DNA from: Dactylonectria macrodidyma
Taxonomy: Eukaryota > Ascomycota > Sordariomycetes > Hypocreales > Nectriaceae
Direction: 5' to 3'
Assembly: GCA_020744425.1 (NCBI GenBank)
Contig: JAGMUV010000024.1
Location: forward strand, 1,071,361 to 1,135,360
Length of the DNA: 64,000 nucleotides
Position 1 is the stretch's first letter; every line of letters begins with the position of its first letter. This document shows positions 1-11,654 of this stretch, piece by piece. The notes beneath the pieces are model-generated. The model was not told the DNA's origin. It saw only the letters and a list, made by a program, of their open reading frames with translations, and made no database searches. Position numbers and translations under genes: made by a program.

Positions 1-235
1 ATCGATCTTCCATCCCTTCCCAATTGCATGCCGCTCAATTAGTAAGCCATCGTTTGCTGTACCTGGATCTATGTATTTGGAAGAATAAAGCGTTCCCAAA
101 TCCAACATTCTCCGCAACAACGACGAAACGAACTTACTCCTAACGGCAGTGCTGGTCCAGATTCAACCTCCTGCTGGTATCAATCTCTTCTCGCTTCCTT
201 GAATCTAAGCAGGAAGTAAAAGGATGCATTAAAAG
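1..235. other. 5' flank, no gene seen
   Basis: Presumed upstream region of the first gene. I see no coding signal or RNA gene here. Confidence 0.4.
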
Positions 236-808
236 ATGGCGCTTAGCATCAACCGGAAGATCTTAGAGGAAGAATTTCAACCAGAAGAGCTCACCACCTT
301 TTCGACAGCAGTGGTTGCAGGCCTTCAGCACGAGCCTAGCACCCGCTTCCTTTGCGATATTGGCATTCCGACTCGACCCAACCCTTGGTTCGACTTTGTA
401 GATGGGAGTCCAGAGCAGGTTAAGACGCTCAGTGAGTGCTACAACGACATCCATAGCAGATGGTCGAACCTGCCCGAAGGCTCCGAACGCTGGCTTCTTC
501 TTGGTTTGATTCCTTACGACGACATCGCCCTGGATGGCATCACAGGGGCGATTTACTGTCTTCCAGGAGACCAGTCCGACGTGTATCTCCTCAATCAGGG
601 CCTCGTTTCCTTCTGTCACTTTCTCTTCTTGTTGGAAAGGGAGCGTCCTTATTATGATTTTGAGAGTGAGCGAGAGACCCTCGACCCCGAAGGAGCGTTT
701 CAGCGTCTATCTGCACAGATGCGGAAGATCGATCCGATTGCTATGGCAGTGAGCCATTCTAACTGGTATCGCATTCTGGATTACATTGCATATCCTGAGT
801 CAAGATAA
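236..808 (+). CDS. SUKH-4-like (SMI1/KNR4 superfamily) protein
   Basis: An uninterrupted 190-residue frame. Its order of conserved patches fits the SUKH-4 family: an early FLxxIGIP-like patch (CDIGIPTRPNPWFDF), a central LLLGLIPYDDIALDGITGAI strand pair, a VYLLNQGLVSFCHFLFLL strand-helix, and a C-terminal LSAQMRKIDPIAM..NWYRILDYI segment resembling the usual DP-A-l-d---fW ending. In bacteria such proteins are immunity partners of polymorphic toxins; in fungi their role is unknown. It is cytosolic by appearance (no signal peptide or membrane segment). It lies just upstream of a fragment that resembles the TPR region of an NLR. The start is the first ATG of the frame. The family call rests on pattern resemblance only; a hypothetical fungal protein is the alternative. 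Confidence 0.6.
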   Translation: MALSINRKILEEEFQPEELTTFSTAVVAGLQHEPSTRFLCDIGIPTRPNPWFDFVDGSPEQVKTLSECYNDIHSRWSNLPEGSERWLLLGLIPYDDIALDGITGAIYCLPGDQSDVYLLNQGLVSFCHFLFLLERERPYYDFESERETLDPEGAFQRLSAQMRKIDPIAMAVSHSNWYRILDYIAYPESR

Positions 809-862
809 GATCGTTGAAAGCATCCTTAAGGACGCCGATTCATTTCCAGATTTCTATACTCA

Positions 863-1456
863 ATGGATACCTTTCGATCTCCACTACTGAACAAATACCA
901 CTCTGTATTACATCGCAATACGGGCTCAATAACCGGTTCAGACTCGGTCCGTAGTCCAGGCCCTAAAGGACTTACCTTGTGGACATCAATTCTTGAATCT
1001 CAAGCTCCTCTCGGCTTTCATCACTTGGAAAGGTGTTTTACGCTTCTTGGAAAATACTCGCTTTGTCAGCATCAAGTAGGGCAGACTTCAAATCTGATCC
1101 ATCGCCTTGTCCATGCTTGGGGCTGTGATCGACTACATGGTGATGGTAACGACATAAAGCAGTTTTGGCACGCAGCATCACAATTTCTCGAGGAGTATCT
1201 AGAGGCTTTTGGGAATAGGCAGAGCACACTAGCTTTGAAACGACGTCTCGTGACACACCTGATAGCAAACATCCAAAGATACAAGGGAATTTCAGAAACG
1301 CTTCGATGGAATGAAGTTAGGTCGCTTATGCACTTGGAGAGTTTTGGGGACTTCCTTGTTCAAATTGGTCGATTGCATGACACTGTGTCAGCACAAAAGG
1401 AAGTCTTCAGAGGCAAACAACGAGAGAGAGAGAGAGAGAGAAAGAAGTTTATTTAA
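863..1456 (+). pseudogene. Fragment of an NB-ARC/TPR-type NLR protein
   Basis: A 197-codon open frame whose middle (LIHRLVHAWGCDRL, then an FLEEYLEAFGNRQ helix and a RLVTHLIANIQRY segment) matches the stretch that joins the NB-ARC module to the TPR array in fungal NLR proteins, usually of the form lH-lVHaWgqdRL followed by l-PHv-a. There is no P-loop or nucleotide-binding module upstream, and no run of TPR repeats downstream. The frame ends in a GA microsatellite that supplies an artificial RERERER tail. I read it as a relic rather than a working gene. Confidence 0.5.
1422..1441. repeat. GA dinucleotide microsatellite
   Basis: About ten perfect GA units, ending the open frame of the NLR fragment. 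Slippage here could shift the apparent frame. Confidence 0.9.
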
Positions 1457-1547
1457 CGCCAAAGGGAAAGGCAGGCGCCCCAGCCCAGGGGGCATGTGGC
1501 TTACAGAAGACTATGGAATGGCTGATAAAGTCATAGGATATCCTGCA

Positions 1548-1640
1548 CATCTGGCCTAGTGGCTAAGACAGTTACCATACGCACCCGTGGGCCCCTTCAT
1601 TCGAGCTCGTGTGCGGATTGTCAGCTGCTATATCGCCTCG
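1548..1640 (+). other. Possible tRNA-derived (SINE-like) remnant
   Basis: TGGCCTAGTGGC fits a pol III A-box and CATTCGAGCTC about 45 bases later is a degraded B-box. No tRNA cloverleaf folds convincingly, so at best this is a decayed SINE head. Confidence 0.2.
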
Positions 1641-1854
1641 AAGTCAAGGCCTAGATCGCCATGACGCCGTGAAACAAGAGAGAACGCAGAGAAAAGGATG
1701 TTGGGCCGGAATGAGGATAATCAGCTCAGGAACTACGGTCGTATCACTGGCATAAACTCCCTTCGAACGCCTCATTGCTTCCTCCTGCATGCAAGGGCAT
1801 GCATGAAGTCTAAGCTCATACGTCACGCACACCCGAGGCAGACCTCGGGGAAGC

Positions 1855-2065
1855 CGATGCAGGGACATCACCTTGGCCTGAGACTGCTTTGGCCAACATC
1901 TCCTTACCGAATGGCCTCCGGCCGTCGACTTTGTCCGTATCGAGAAGCAGCTTGACTACAGCCTCGTGCACCTTCTCGGCGGCCATGACAGCGGCGTCCG
2001 GCCATCCATATCATCCTTCGCTCTGACGTCGGCCTGGCCCGTATCGAGCAGTAGTCACACTATTA
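1855..2065 (-). pseudogene. Decayed ankyrin-repeat array
   Basis: Read on the minus strand, pieces such as LLDTGQADVRAKDDMDGRTP and, after a frame change, AEKVHEAVVKLLLDTD follow the fungal ankyrin consensus (GHEAVVKLLLDTGKADVDAKD-type). The frame is broken at least once between the two repeats and no start or end is visible. Fungal ankyrin arrays of this type normally form the sensor end of NLR-like proteins, which fits the other relics nearby. Confidence 0.65.
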
Positions 2066-3530
2066 ATCCCCCTATCTATCTCACCGGGCTGACGATTACA
2101 CTACTGATGCATTTCTGTTTCTCACAGGTATGACCCTGCATATGTCTGCCAATACAGTTACAATAAGGATCGTGATTAATGTGTTGCAGTGATTAGAGAT
2201 GGACGAAATACCAACCGCCTGAGGGGAACGAGGAATAATTGAACAGGGTTAAGGCCATCATCGAGGCCAATAGGGCTCTAGGTACGAGACCAACTATACC
2301 TAGTCAAGTTGACAACTTGGTGCTAACCTAGGGAATAGCCTTTTCCAATTCCTAACCTAGTCAAAGATCTTACTGACGTATAGATCATTATTGGTAATCC
2401 AAGCAACGGCCACGGATTCGGCCTTCTACGACCAAGGTGGCAGTATAAGGATACTTCTTGTGCCCGTTACATCTATCGCACTGATAGGGAACCATACTGC
2501 TAGGGAACAGGTCAGGGAAAGTTCAGCCTTCAGCGAAGACACTTTTAAAGACAGATAATGATAGTGCCTCAGACGCCCGTAATGCTTCTAAGAATGTCTG
2601 ATCTCTCAGGGCATAGTATGCAGCTTTCCCCTACGATCGGGCTTCGGGAGAAGATCCAGCTTCACCAGGACTCAATTTGGTAAAATAACACAGTTATGCC
2701 ATATGCGGTAGTCACTACGGACCGCCCCCTTCTCCCTTCTAGGTGTCGCTTTGTCTTCATCCACTATATCTCCAGACTGGATATCAATCCATCGTCGCCA
2801 ATGCGCAAATGGCCCATTGTGAGACGTCTCTAACCAATGGCAGCTCAGGCGCCTTTCTTGCTCAACACAACCCTCTTCTTGGGTTTCAGGCTGTTGCTTC
2901 GCCCTTGCTTGATGTTCGGGAATCCAAACATGCCGCCTGAGCCCTCATTCTCACCCTCAGCGGCATTATTGGCATCCGTCGGTATCGGGAGATGCTCGAT
3001 TATCTAAAAGCCTTCTACGACATATCCTTGGTTGATTCCCCCAGCAACGATGAGGATGCAGATGAAGACGCTCGACAGAACCCTAACTACAATACTTAAG
3101 TCGTCGACCTATTAGCGGAAACTTATGCCTCGATGTAGATGATTTTACTCACTCCGGGGAGGTAACAGGAGAGTCGCCGTCGTCTCCACTATCCGTCCCT
3201 TCAAAGACGATGAAGAAGAGGAGCCTCAGACCATTTAGATAGCATCTACAGAAAGCTATCCGACTCCCGCGCCAACGCGACCCGAGCTTGTCATCGTCGC
3301 GCGAGCGAACGCCTTGCTTCTAACAGACTACCGATCCCGACAGCCCACCTCTTCTCGAGTAAGAACAGGTAGGTGCTAAACACGATTTCCAGTGCGAGGT
3401 TCCTGGTCCGGCAAAACGGCTGCAACTTGAACGGGATGGAGCTGCTCTCCCAGTGCTGGTGGTAGACCCTTGACCTTTACCCCGTCAACACCTCATACAA
3501 ATTCCAATAACCACCCTCATTTCAGTCATC
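2066..3530. other. Gene-poor stretch, no supported gene
   Basis: Short open frames only. The segment around 2980-3380 on the plus strand has coding-like composition (acidic run encoded near 3045-3075) but is broken by stops, and I do not recognise it. Confidence 0.4.
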
Positions 3531-3534
3531 TAGG

Positions 3535-4140
3535 TAAGACTTTTGTCTTAAAAGCTAGTTTATTATTATATTATTAAATAGTATAATTAATATTTGCTAA
3601 AATAGCATCTCTTATCTATAATAATTTAAAACTAGGGAGTAGCTCTTTATAATTTGAATCGATTTAAATTAAATCAAATTGAACATTTTCATATCTAAAT
3701 TAAATCAAGTTAGAGGCTGGATTTGATCTATTCATTTGCAAGCCTGGGACAGATTTTGACATATGAAAATGACTTTAGGGTTAGAGATAAGATGTGGGAC
3801 AAGATATAGGATTATTTGCATATAGTTGTAGACACGTACTGGCTGTTTATAGACTATTGGTCTGAACTGTAGTCTAGACTTTTAGCTCTCTTTATAGTCT
3901 GAACTATTAGAAGCGCTATCAATATGATATAAGTACTTTGCCGCTATATATAATCAGTCTTAAGAGATAGCTTTATTCTCTTCCTCCAACCCAGACTGGT
4001 CGATCCTAATATCTACATCATTTTGTCTTATAACTCTGGTTTCCCCACTTAGTAGCATTTCATCACCTAGGCCAGTAGTAACTATGCTTTTCAGGTATTG
4101 CAAATATCTCTCTATATCAGTAGGATAGTCGATAGTTTAA
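3535..4140. other. AT-rich, RIP-like intergenic DNA
   Basis: Strongly AT-rich with many TA and TAATTA-type words and no open frame of note; consistent with a RIP-mutated repeat, although no parent element can be recognised. Confidence 0.5.
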
Positions 4141-4553
4141 TAGTTGACGATGGTGATGCGAACGTGGCGGGACAGGGGTTAGATAGGGTTATGGGGACTA
4201 GAGATTCAACTCTCTAGGTCTCAGGAATTTCCTAGGGATTTTTTCAGAGACAGGCATCATCATCAGCAACATCGGCTTCAACAGCTGGGGAGGCGGAGAA
4301 GCCTCTCAGTTGCGGAATTCAACGGGACTGTTATTTTCTAGACTGTATGACTATAAATTTCATTGCGGATTTCTTGCTTTCTATCAGACCTCTTTTAATC
4401 CGGCCGAATACGCCCTTTTCCTGCGAGCCGACCGACCGCGTCCGCGGTCTTCCACCCAAGCCCGGATCCGCCGCTGCAACCTTCATCTTTTCGAGCCTTG
4501 CCACAATCCGCAGCGGCGATCCAACCCGATAGAGTGTCTAATTAGACACTTTC

Positions 4554-4687
4554 CTAGCTATCTTGAAGAGACCGGCCCGTCATCTTCACCTGCGGTGGTG
4601 CTGGAAGCAGCCGCTGCCGACCTCTGCTTGAGGCGGCGAGACGGCGTCAGTCGCGATTGGCCCCAGTGGCCCCGGAAAGATAGCTAG
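4554..4687. repeat. Short inverted-repeat unit, 11-bp arms
   Basis: CTAGCTATCTT at 4554-4564 and its exact complement at 4677-4687 flank about 110 bp. This could be a tiny MITE relic; no target duplication is evident. Confidence 0.3.
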
Positions 4688-6025
4688 CCATTTGGGTGTG
4701 GCTTCTTCCTCGTCCGCCAAGGTCGTTTCAATGGTTTTGTTTTTGAAGGTTTAGATGACTTAACATTCCGTTTAAAGCGCATAGGGCTACCAGAAAATGA
4801 AGAACTATCTTACGTAATGGGTTCTTAGAGTCTATGGGATTTTTGCGATGTTGGGGTTTTGAGTAAATGTGTAAAGTTAATTAAAGTGGGAGGAGGTATA
4901 AGCAAAGGGTAGAGATAGGTTATATGCGGAATCAGCCTGGAGGCTTCTTTTAATGGGAAATGATTTAGGGACATGGCCGAAAGAGCGTATAGGCGCCTTC
5001 AGTAAGCCACAGTCAGAGAGCGGCCGCGATGCCTTCCTCCAGTATTTCCGCTTTCTCAACTCGCGATTCTACCATAGAACGGTGTGGAAGCAAGACGGCA
5101 GCGGCAAGACCTGTCTGCACTACCTGGCCTAGATAGCGGAGGAGACGCGCCTCCTGATAAAGGTCAACATCTCCTGCAAGTGCCTATCCTGCAGGAGTTT
5201 CTCGACCGCCACGGCCGGCCGCCTCTGCTAGAGCGCGTGCCGGGTCCGCCGCTCGATGTATTTCTCTTGCCTAACGCCGAGCACATCACCAACTATATGG
5301 AAGGAAGGGCTGGAGGCGAGGAGGCTATGGAGAGAGTGAAGAGTGTCCTGAAGGGGCGGTCCGGTCCAGCAGCCCATTATGGACCGCCTACTTCTCACAC
5401 TGCCCATGCACGACTTCTCAACGCCTCCGTATAGGCACCCCGAACTTATTATCTACGGTGTAACTTCCCTCCGATCCGCAGGATTTAAAGCGCGAAATTT
5501 GTTAAAGGCTCAATTTGCTTACGATATAGGCAAGATGAGATATACCCTTCTCCATCGTCACCTGCCATCTTTGGCAGTACTCCAGTGTCAAACTTTGCAC
5601 CCTTGGAGTGTAAAAACTCGCCTTTCGGGCGCTATTACCCTGTCCACGACCGGAAGTATGCAGGGAGCTTTGCATCTTGAGCCATATCAACAGCAACACC
5701 GGTTCACTAATAATGCCACCCACGTCTCCCCTCAACGTGTGTCGATATAAAATGATGTGCTGTTCCAGGACATGATAGGATCCCGCTCTGAAAGTCTAAC
5801 CCGATCCCCGTAACAGAAAAGAGGTTCGCGTCCTCCTTACAAGTGGCAATAGCTTTATTACCAGCCACATTCTTAATACCTTTCTGAATAATGGACATTC
5901 TGTAATGATTACAGTTCGTAATAGGGAGAAAGGTAACTAAGTACTTGCATAATATAAAATACTATTAAAGCTGAAATCCCCGTTTGTATTATCCCCGACT
6001 TTACTACACCTAGAGCCTTCGATGA
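4688..6025. other. Worn intergenic DNA without a recognised gene
   Basis: Contains a 116-codon open frame at 5084-5434 (plus) with no recognisable motif or signal peptide, and overlapping short frames. Nothing here can be assigned. Confidence 0.35.
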
Positions 6026-6794
6026 ATGCCTTTAATCAAGCACAAGCTTAGACAGTGTCATGCATGTCGCCTCACCGTTCTATTTTTCAACGATCGACAT
6101 CAAGCGAGAATTACTGGACCCGTCCATCGTCAGCACCACATCCTTACTCACAGCGATTTGCGATCACGCCCCTTCAGTCAAAACTGTAATCCTCACCTCC
6201 TCCTTTGCTGCAATCCTGAACAGCTACAAGCCCAACACTGTTCCACAGCACACCTACACCAACTCATACTGGGGCCCGCTTACGATGGACAACGCCTTCC
6301 AAAATACATTGAACGGGTACTGGGCCAGTAAGCTCCTCGCCGAGCGCGCTGCCTGGGACTTTATGATACTCGGAAGCCCACTTTCTCCCTCACAACAATA
6401 TGCCCAACGCTAGCATTTAGTCCTGTCATTTAACCTCTATTATGTATAGATGAGATAGATATATCAAGTCAGCGCATCTATTAATTTCATCTTGGGGGCC
6501 TTCAAATCGCAGATCCCAGACACAGGCGTGTCTTTCTTCCTCTAGATCAACGTGCGAGATTTGGCTTTAGCGCACGTGAAATCCATAGAAGCCCAGCTTA
6601 CCGCGCGAGAGAACAGAAGGTACCTTTTGACAGAGGGGTACTTCACTAACTAAGACATCTGTAAGATTATTGAGAGGTGGTTCCCGGAGTATCAGGATGC
6701 ACTGCCTAGCTCGGAGGGAGAGGGTGGTGGGTACCCGAAGGAGGACGTTTATGGGTTTGACAACAGTCAGGCGACGGAGGAGAGTTGGGATTGA
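6026..6794 (+). pseudogene. NAD-dependent epimerase/dehydratase (ketoreductase-like) relic
   Basis: The frame from about 6045 reads like the middle of an extended-SDR of the dihydroflavonol/cinnamoyl reductase type: MHVASPFYFSTIDIKRELLD, then SVKTVILTSSFAAILN, then YWASKLLAERAAWDF (the Y-x3-K active-site signature). After a frame change near 6385 the protein continues as PTFSLTTICPTLAF and, from about 6480, as FILGAFKSQIPDTGVSFF..INVRDLALAHVKSIE to a natural-looking stop at 6792-6794. The N-terminal Rossmann GxxGxxG part is missing, and the reading is broken by at least one frameshift and several stops. It is a clear dead gene. Confidence 0.75.
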
Positions 6795-8596
6795 GGTACA
6801 GGACGCTGGAGGAAAGTGTAGTTAATACTGTGAGATCGTTGAAGGATGGGCAGCGAAAGGTGACCCCGCTGCCCAGGAATTGATTTGATGGCGCATTCCT
6901 TGGGTTGACTACTTAGCCCTAGTTTGATGATGGTGAAAACAGCTCTAGCGGATCTTCTTAAGCTACACTCATATACTCCCCCAAGCTTATCTTATTAATC
7001 CACTGGATTTTAATGCCATTACCGTTAAAATGACAATCTTACTTTCATCTTACCTTGTTCTTTCTAAAAGAACTGAGGCTTCATACTATGCAGAACCCCT
7101 CAAAATGGCTTAAGCTTGACATGGGACCAATGCCTCTCTCCTTTAGCTACGGGGTGTTGAATACCATTAGCCTTTTAATACTTACCGCAGCCTTCTAGCA
7201 TTATATAGCCTTGAGACTTTATTCCATTACTGCTCGGGACCCCTCAACCTAGCCTCCATCCCAGATTACGTATGGTGAGCTTGCCTTGAGAAGTGTCAGA
7301 CTTGTCCGGAAGCTGCAAGGTCTGGGCGGGCCCACTGCTCATTTTGCCGTGTCATTCTTGACTAAACTAGGGAGTACCCGTTGGCTTTGTGGGGCAAGAC
7401 GCCTGCCACCCAATGCCAACGGGCATCATTCCCGACGAAGAAATAACTCACTGTCCTCCATTAGAGCGCGTCCGGGTCAAGCCACAGGCTTGTTTGATCC
7501 TCCTCCTCAACCGCATATGATGCTGATAGGGTAGTGTGCTGGCTGATTGGGATACTCTTTGCTTGGCCGTCATGGTGAGCTGCGGGCCGGACCTCTCAGT
7601 AGATTGATAGCTGGCCATCTGACACTCACTCGCAAAAGATCCAAAAAAGATGGTTAAATTCTCCAGCCAAGTCTCCCAGTTGGCTTGTTTTGTATCCACA
7701 GGCTGGAGGATTATACGGGGTGTTCGGAATGATTTGGCCCGCTTCCTCCGCGTGCTCTCTGGCAAGCGGTACGCACCCCAGCATCCCTTCTCTCATCTTT
7801 GCTTGAATGGTCTTAGTGGTTATTTGCTTGATCTGTCTTGAAGCCCGTAATCAAATCAGAAATTAGCCGACGGCTGACTTTCTTTACGTCAAAAAGTTCC
7901 TCTCCGCCAAAGGCGCAAAGGAACGCCACCCATTGTATGGTGAGTGACCTGGTTAAATATCCATTCCCATTGACACGCCGCCTCGGCAAATGCCTTGGGT
8001 CTGCCGGGGGATAGTTACCTCGCGGCATGGAGTTTAAAGGTGTCAAACAGTGCTCCTAGATACCTGACACCTGATTGGGTATTGGGACGCAAGTTGGCGG
8101 CATCAAGATCAAGTGGATGATCCATTTCTAGAAATTTCACGGCCAGATTTATTGATTTGTTGAACATAGCTCGTCGACCTGCCACCTGCAGTGATTATGC
8201 GCAAAACCCACTATTACGGAGAAGTTCAGAAACCCTCTGAACGACATATCACGATATTGTACGCTAAGAGACAGTCGCTGAAACCTGGCTCTGGTTTCTC
8301 TTCTTAAAACAAGGAAGCACCGCAGGATTGTCAGATCCGTATATTTCTAGCGTTCTCGGCTAAGTACCACTGATATTCTCGGAAGGATATCCAAGCAGTT
8401 TCATCCACCACCCGGTCCTAGCCTCCGTCGTCCACCAGCAAAAGTCTCGCAAAGCCGAAAGAGCCCTCTCCCCTGTCAATGTTGTCGCGGAGGGGTAGAA
8501 TGGCGCTGAAGGAGCCCTCGCCCCTATAAAAATTGTCGTAAAGGGACAGAATCGCAGAAATCGCACGGTACGTAGAGTAGCTGGCCGCGCGCTCCC
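6795..8596. other. Intergenic, no supported gene
   Basis: Holds a 105-codon minus frame (7448-7765) and shorter ones; none shows a family motif or splice logic I can defend. Confidence 0.35.
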
Positions 8597-8824
8597 TTAG
8601 GTCTTGCAGCAGCAGCGTTTCGCCAACCAGCCGCAGTCGGTCGTGGCCATGTGAGAGAACTTGTAGGGTTTGCAGTAGTCCTCGCACTTGCCGCTCCAGG
8701 CTCTGCCGCAGCTGCTTCGATTCCAGCACGCAGCACGGGCTTCGAGGGCCGGCTCCTGGACATCGGAGGGGGCGGCCATCACGCTAGCAAAGGTAGCGGC
8801 GAGGAAGAAGGCGCTGATCTTCAT
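8597..8824 (-). CDS. Secreted defensin-like cysteine-rich peptide
   Basis: Encodes 75 residues with no intron. I chose the MKISAFFLAATFASVMA start because it gives a clean signal peptide; an in-frame ATG 24 bases upstream is possible. A short acidic propeptide (PSDVQEPALEAR) precedes the mature region, about 44 residues, with eight cysteines (33, 39, 47, 51, 64, 71, 72, 73). The CxxxC at 47-51, a later single Cys, and the CCC at 71-73 (containing CxC) fit a cysteine-stabilised alpha-beta defensin scaffold with one extra disulfide. A good TATA box lies about 105 bases upstream. Likely secreted as an antimicrobial or effector peptide; function is inferred from scaffold only. Confidence 0.7.
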   Translation of the reverse strand: MKISAFFLAATFASVMAAPSDVQEPALEARAACWNRSSCGRAWSGKCEDYCKPYKFSHMATTDCGWLAKRCCCKT

Positions 8825-8926
8825 CTTGGGTTTTGAAAGAGGAAGCAAGAATAGGCTTGTAAGTTGTTTATGTTGCGTGTCTTGTACGAGCTGTTAATTT
8901 CTTTACTACCTCTGGGACGGGTGGCC

Positions 8927-8935
8927 ATATTTATA
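8927..8935 (-). promoter_or_regulatory. TATA box for the defensin-like gene
   Basis: TATAAATAT on the minus strand, about 105 bases upstream of the chosen ATG, which leaves room for a 5' leader. Confidence 0.5.
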
Positions 8936-8939
8936 CTTC

Positions 8940-11140
8940 CAGAGGCAATACATCCACATGCTCAACTTGGACGCTCTACAACGAGAGAAGTGCTTTGGGT
9001 TCGACATCTTGCGGTAAACCATGTGATTCTGCTTCGTCACTTCCCGACTCATGCCCGTCTTACTGTCGTATCCGTCGTCGCCCATCGTCACTGTTGCACC
9101 GCTCAACTGAGCCGCGTATAGCCAGCGCGATGAGGTTGCCCTACAGGACATATGCAAATCTTCTCTCCTGCCTCAATAAGATGCTTACCCGAGGGGTACC
9201 TGCGTGAATTGTTCCGAGTGGCTGAGTTTAATGTAATGAAGCGAGGAACAACCAATCACCTTTGCTGCTCGGTGGAGCACTTGGCGCCTACTGTCACATG
9301 CTTCCGCAAGAGGCAATGTCTATGCAAATTTGATTCCAGAAAAAGGAATAGAAGTGTATGGTTGGTGGCGACGAGGACTCGGTGGGACTCAGCTCGATTC
9401 AGCTCCTAATTTCCAGGCTCGGCCGTCCAGTCCTACTCCCCGGGGTAAAGGTAAGAGAACCCACCAAGGCACTTGTTACCCACTAGCCCCGCCAAATGCA
9501 GCACAACAGAAGTAAGGGCTGCGAGCACTGCGGATCGTGGGCTCTACCTAGTACATACACACGCACTATTACGCCCGAGGCAAACCGGTGGGCTCTTTTC
9601 TGATGATACAGTCTCGCTTCCCATGTTTCTGACGTAATTTGCCGAGGCTTATATTGAGAAAGTCCTCCCTCTGCCAAGTCTCGTGCTGTTCGTAGCAAAG
9701 TATTTTGGAGCTCGCTTCCCTACGTATTCAGAACCCCATTTGTGGCAGCAGAAGCCCCTCTTACTGGTTACGAGAGGGAAGCTAGGTAAGTAGGGTTAGA
9801 ATTTGTCCTTTCACGAGGAGCTAGCTACTAAAGTAGTAGGTCCTAAAATAACGGCGGAAGGAGTAACTATAAGAGGTAAGACGCGGGAGCGTCGGAAGGG
9901 GTTTCCGAGGTGACTCGTCTAGAGATGAAGACTAACCTTAAAACGAGTTCCTTTGATCTAGGAGTACTAGGAGACGGGGTTCATAAGACGACGAAGCGTA
10001 ATCATGGCGCGACAGCGACTAGAGGGATAAACCTTAAGGGAAAGCGTGATAGTAAAGAACTACGTTTTTTTTGTAAGTGAAGAGCTTAAATACCACCATG
10101 GCGATACTTAATTTCAATGAAAAAAACAAAGCCTGAATTGTGGCCGGGGATGCTGTAGCTATTCTGTCGCGTGATGTTCTGCTAACGTCCCCATTGTGGT
10201 GGAGGTGCTGGCAAAAAAGAAGAAAGCAATCACTTACGTATGACGACTTTTTGCGATTTGGGTGCTAACATTACGGCAGTGGAGCTGGTACATTGTAGTC
10301 GGAAAAGCAGCGACAGATGGGTCACGGAGACGCCTGGACAGGACTCGGTGCGGGGCGAGATTCGCGATAGGAACAGGCCGATTGAACACTCAGGATGCAT
10401 CACAAGAACTGAGTGTCATCTTACTACTTCACGACCCGTTAAGACAAGCTTCTGAGAGAAGCGCTCTCTAGGAAAAGCCTCAGCACTAACCCCACGGGGT
10501 TGTTTCGTCGATCGTCGACTTGCGGCGGCAGTTCGTGTGGGTCTTTGCTATTATTAATCTAATAAGCCCGTCTGACTGTAAATATGGCTGTATAGACATA
10601 CAGAAGAGTCTTGAGGGATTAATACTGTCACCTTCCTATCTAGGCGCCATTCTTTTCAATGACAAAATGGGTAGAGACGAGTACTAGTAGCTCTGGATGC
10701 CGGCTAATGGGCCCGGAATACGAGTGTGACGCTAAAAGAGGAGTGATGTCCGGCCGGCGTCATATGTGTCATGTCTATCAGAAGCTCAATTCACTTCTTT
10801 GTAGGGTAGACAAGTGATTAAGCTCTTGCCAGGCGTAGAGCCCTACTTGTGGTCGGTGATCATTACATCGGCCTGTTGTCTCAACCTCCACATCTCCTCC
10901 TTCATCCGGTCATAAGCATCATACCGAAGCAGCTTCCTCTATGGTAGTCCGGGAAGGGAATTATGCCGTCTTACGTCGTGTCACTTCTAAGACTGGAGTC
11001 AGGAGGGTTCTAAACTTCTATATAAGAAATGATAAACCTGCATCCACTCCTCTCGAGTCCCATGAAGCAAGACTGCAGACCATCACACTATATCTCAAAG
11101 TAATAGCAAAGCAACCAAGGTTCCACTTCCGTCCGCCAAC
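8940..11140. other. Intergenic, no supported gene
   Basis: Only short overlapping frames. Composition is mixed and I see no family motif. The last few hundred bases are probably the promoter of the SH3-like gene. Confidence 0.35.
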
Positions 11141-11654
11141 ATGAAGTTCACTTCCCTCCTCGTTGCCTCCGCCCTCCCCGTCGGCCTCATGGCTGCTCCA
11201 GTCGACGGTGGCGGTGACATATCTATGGAGGGTGCTGAACCTGCTCCTGGCACTACCGCGGCTCGCGACGTTGGCGACGAAATCTTCAAGCGGTCCACCC
11301 GGACTTGCACCATCGTTGGTGGTTCTGCAACTGTGAGATGTCGCTCGGGGCCAGGCACTCAGTACGGAGTCTCGGACACAGTGTACAGGGGAAATGACTA
11401 CATTTTCACTTGTGTGAAGACTGGAGAATGCATCATCATCGGTGGAGATCAAAACTGGTACGTCTCGCGATGTTCCATGATGAGAGATGCTCTTGCTAAA
11501 TTGTTCGAAGCGGTTGGCACAAAACTGGTGGCTGCTACGTAAACGGCCACTACACCGATAACAGATGCACTCTCGGTATGCTGTCCCCTTAATTCCGCTT
11601 GCTGGATTCGCTTAAGCTAATACATTGACCGTAGCGAGCCTCGGCAGCTGCTGA
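11141..11654 (+). CDS. Secreted SH3-like (SH3b) cysteine-rich protein
   Basis: Three exons: 11141-11457, 11511-11575 and 11635-11654, giving 133 residues. The introns (53 and 59 bp) have GT..AG ends and branch-like CTAA. The unspliced frame also gives 133 codons by chance but ends in an unlikely tail; the spliced one ends NRCTLASLGSC, a familiar ending for these fungal proteins. Residues 1-19 are a signal peptide, a Kex2-type KR lies at 50-51, and TVRCRSGPGTQYGV (about 64-77) is the bacterial-SH3 signature. The mature protein has eight cysteines (56, 67, 91, 97, 106, 114, 125, 133), so four disulfides are likely. Bacterial SH3 domains bind peptidoglycan or peptides; an extracellular role in wall binding or host or microbe interaction is an inference. 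Confidence 0.75.

Noticed and set aside
1548..1640. tRNA gene
   Set aside because: A-box and weak B-box words are present but no acceptor stem or anticodon arm can be paired.
4310..4687. 125-codon plus frame as a gene
   Set aside because: Biased composition, no motif, no splice partners, and overlapped by another frame of equal quality.
5084..5434. 116-codon plus frame as a gene
   Set aside because: No recognisable domain or signal peptide and lies in worn DNA; retained only as a remark in the intergenic entry.
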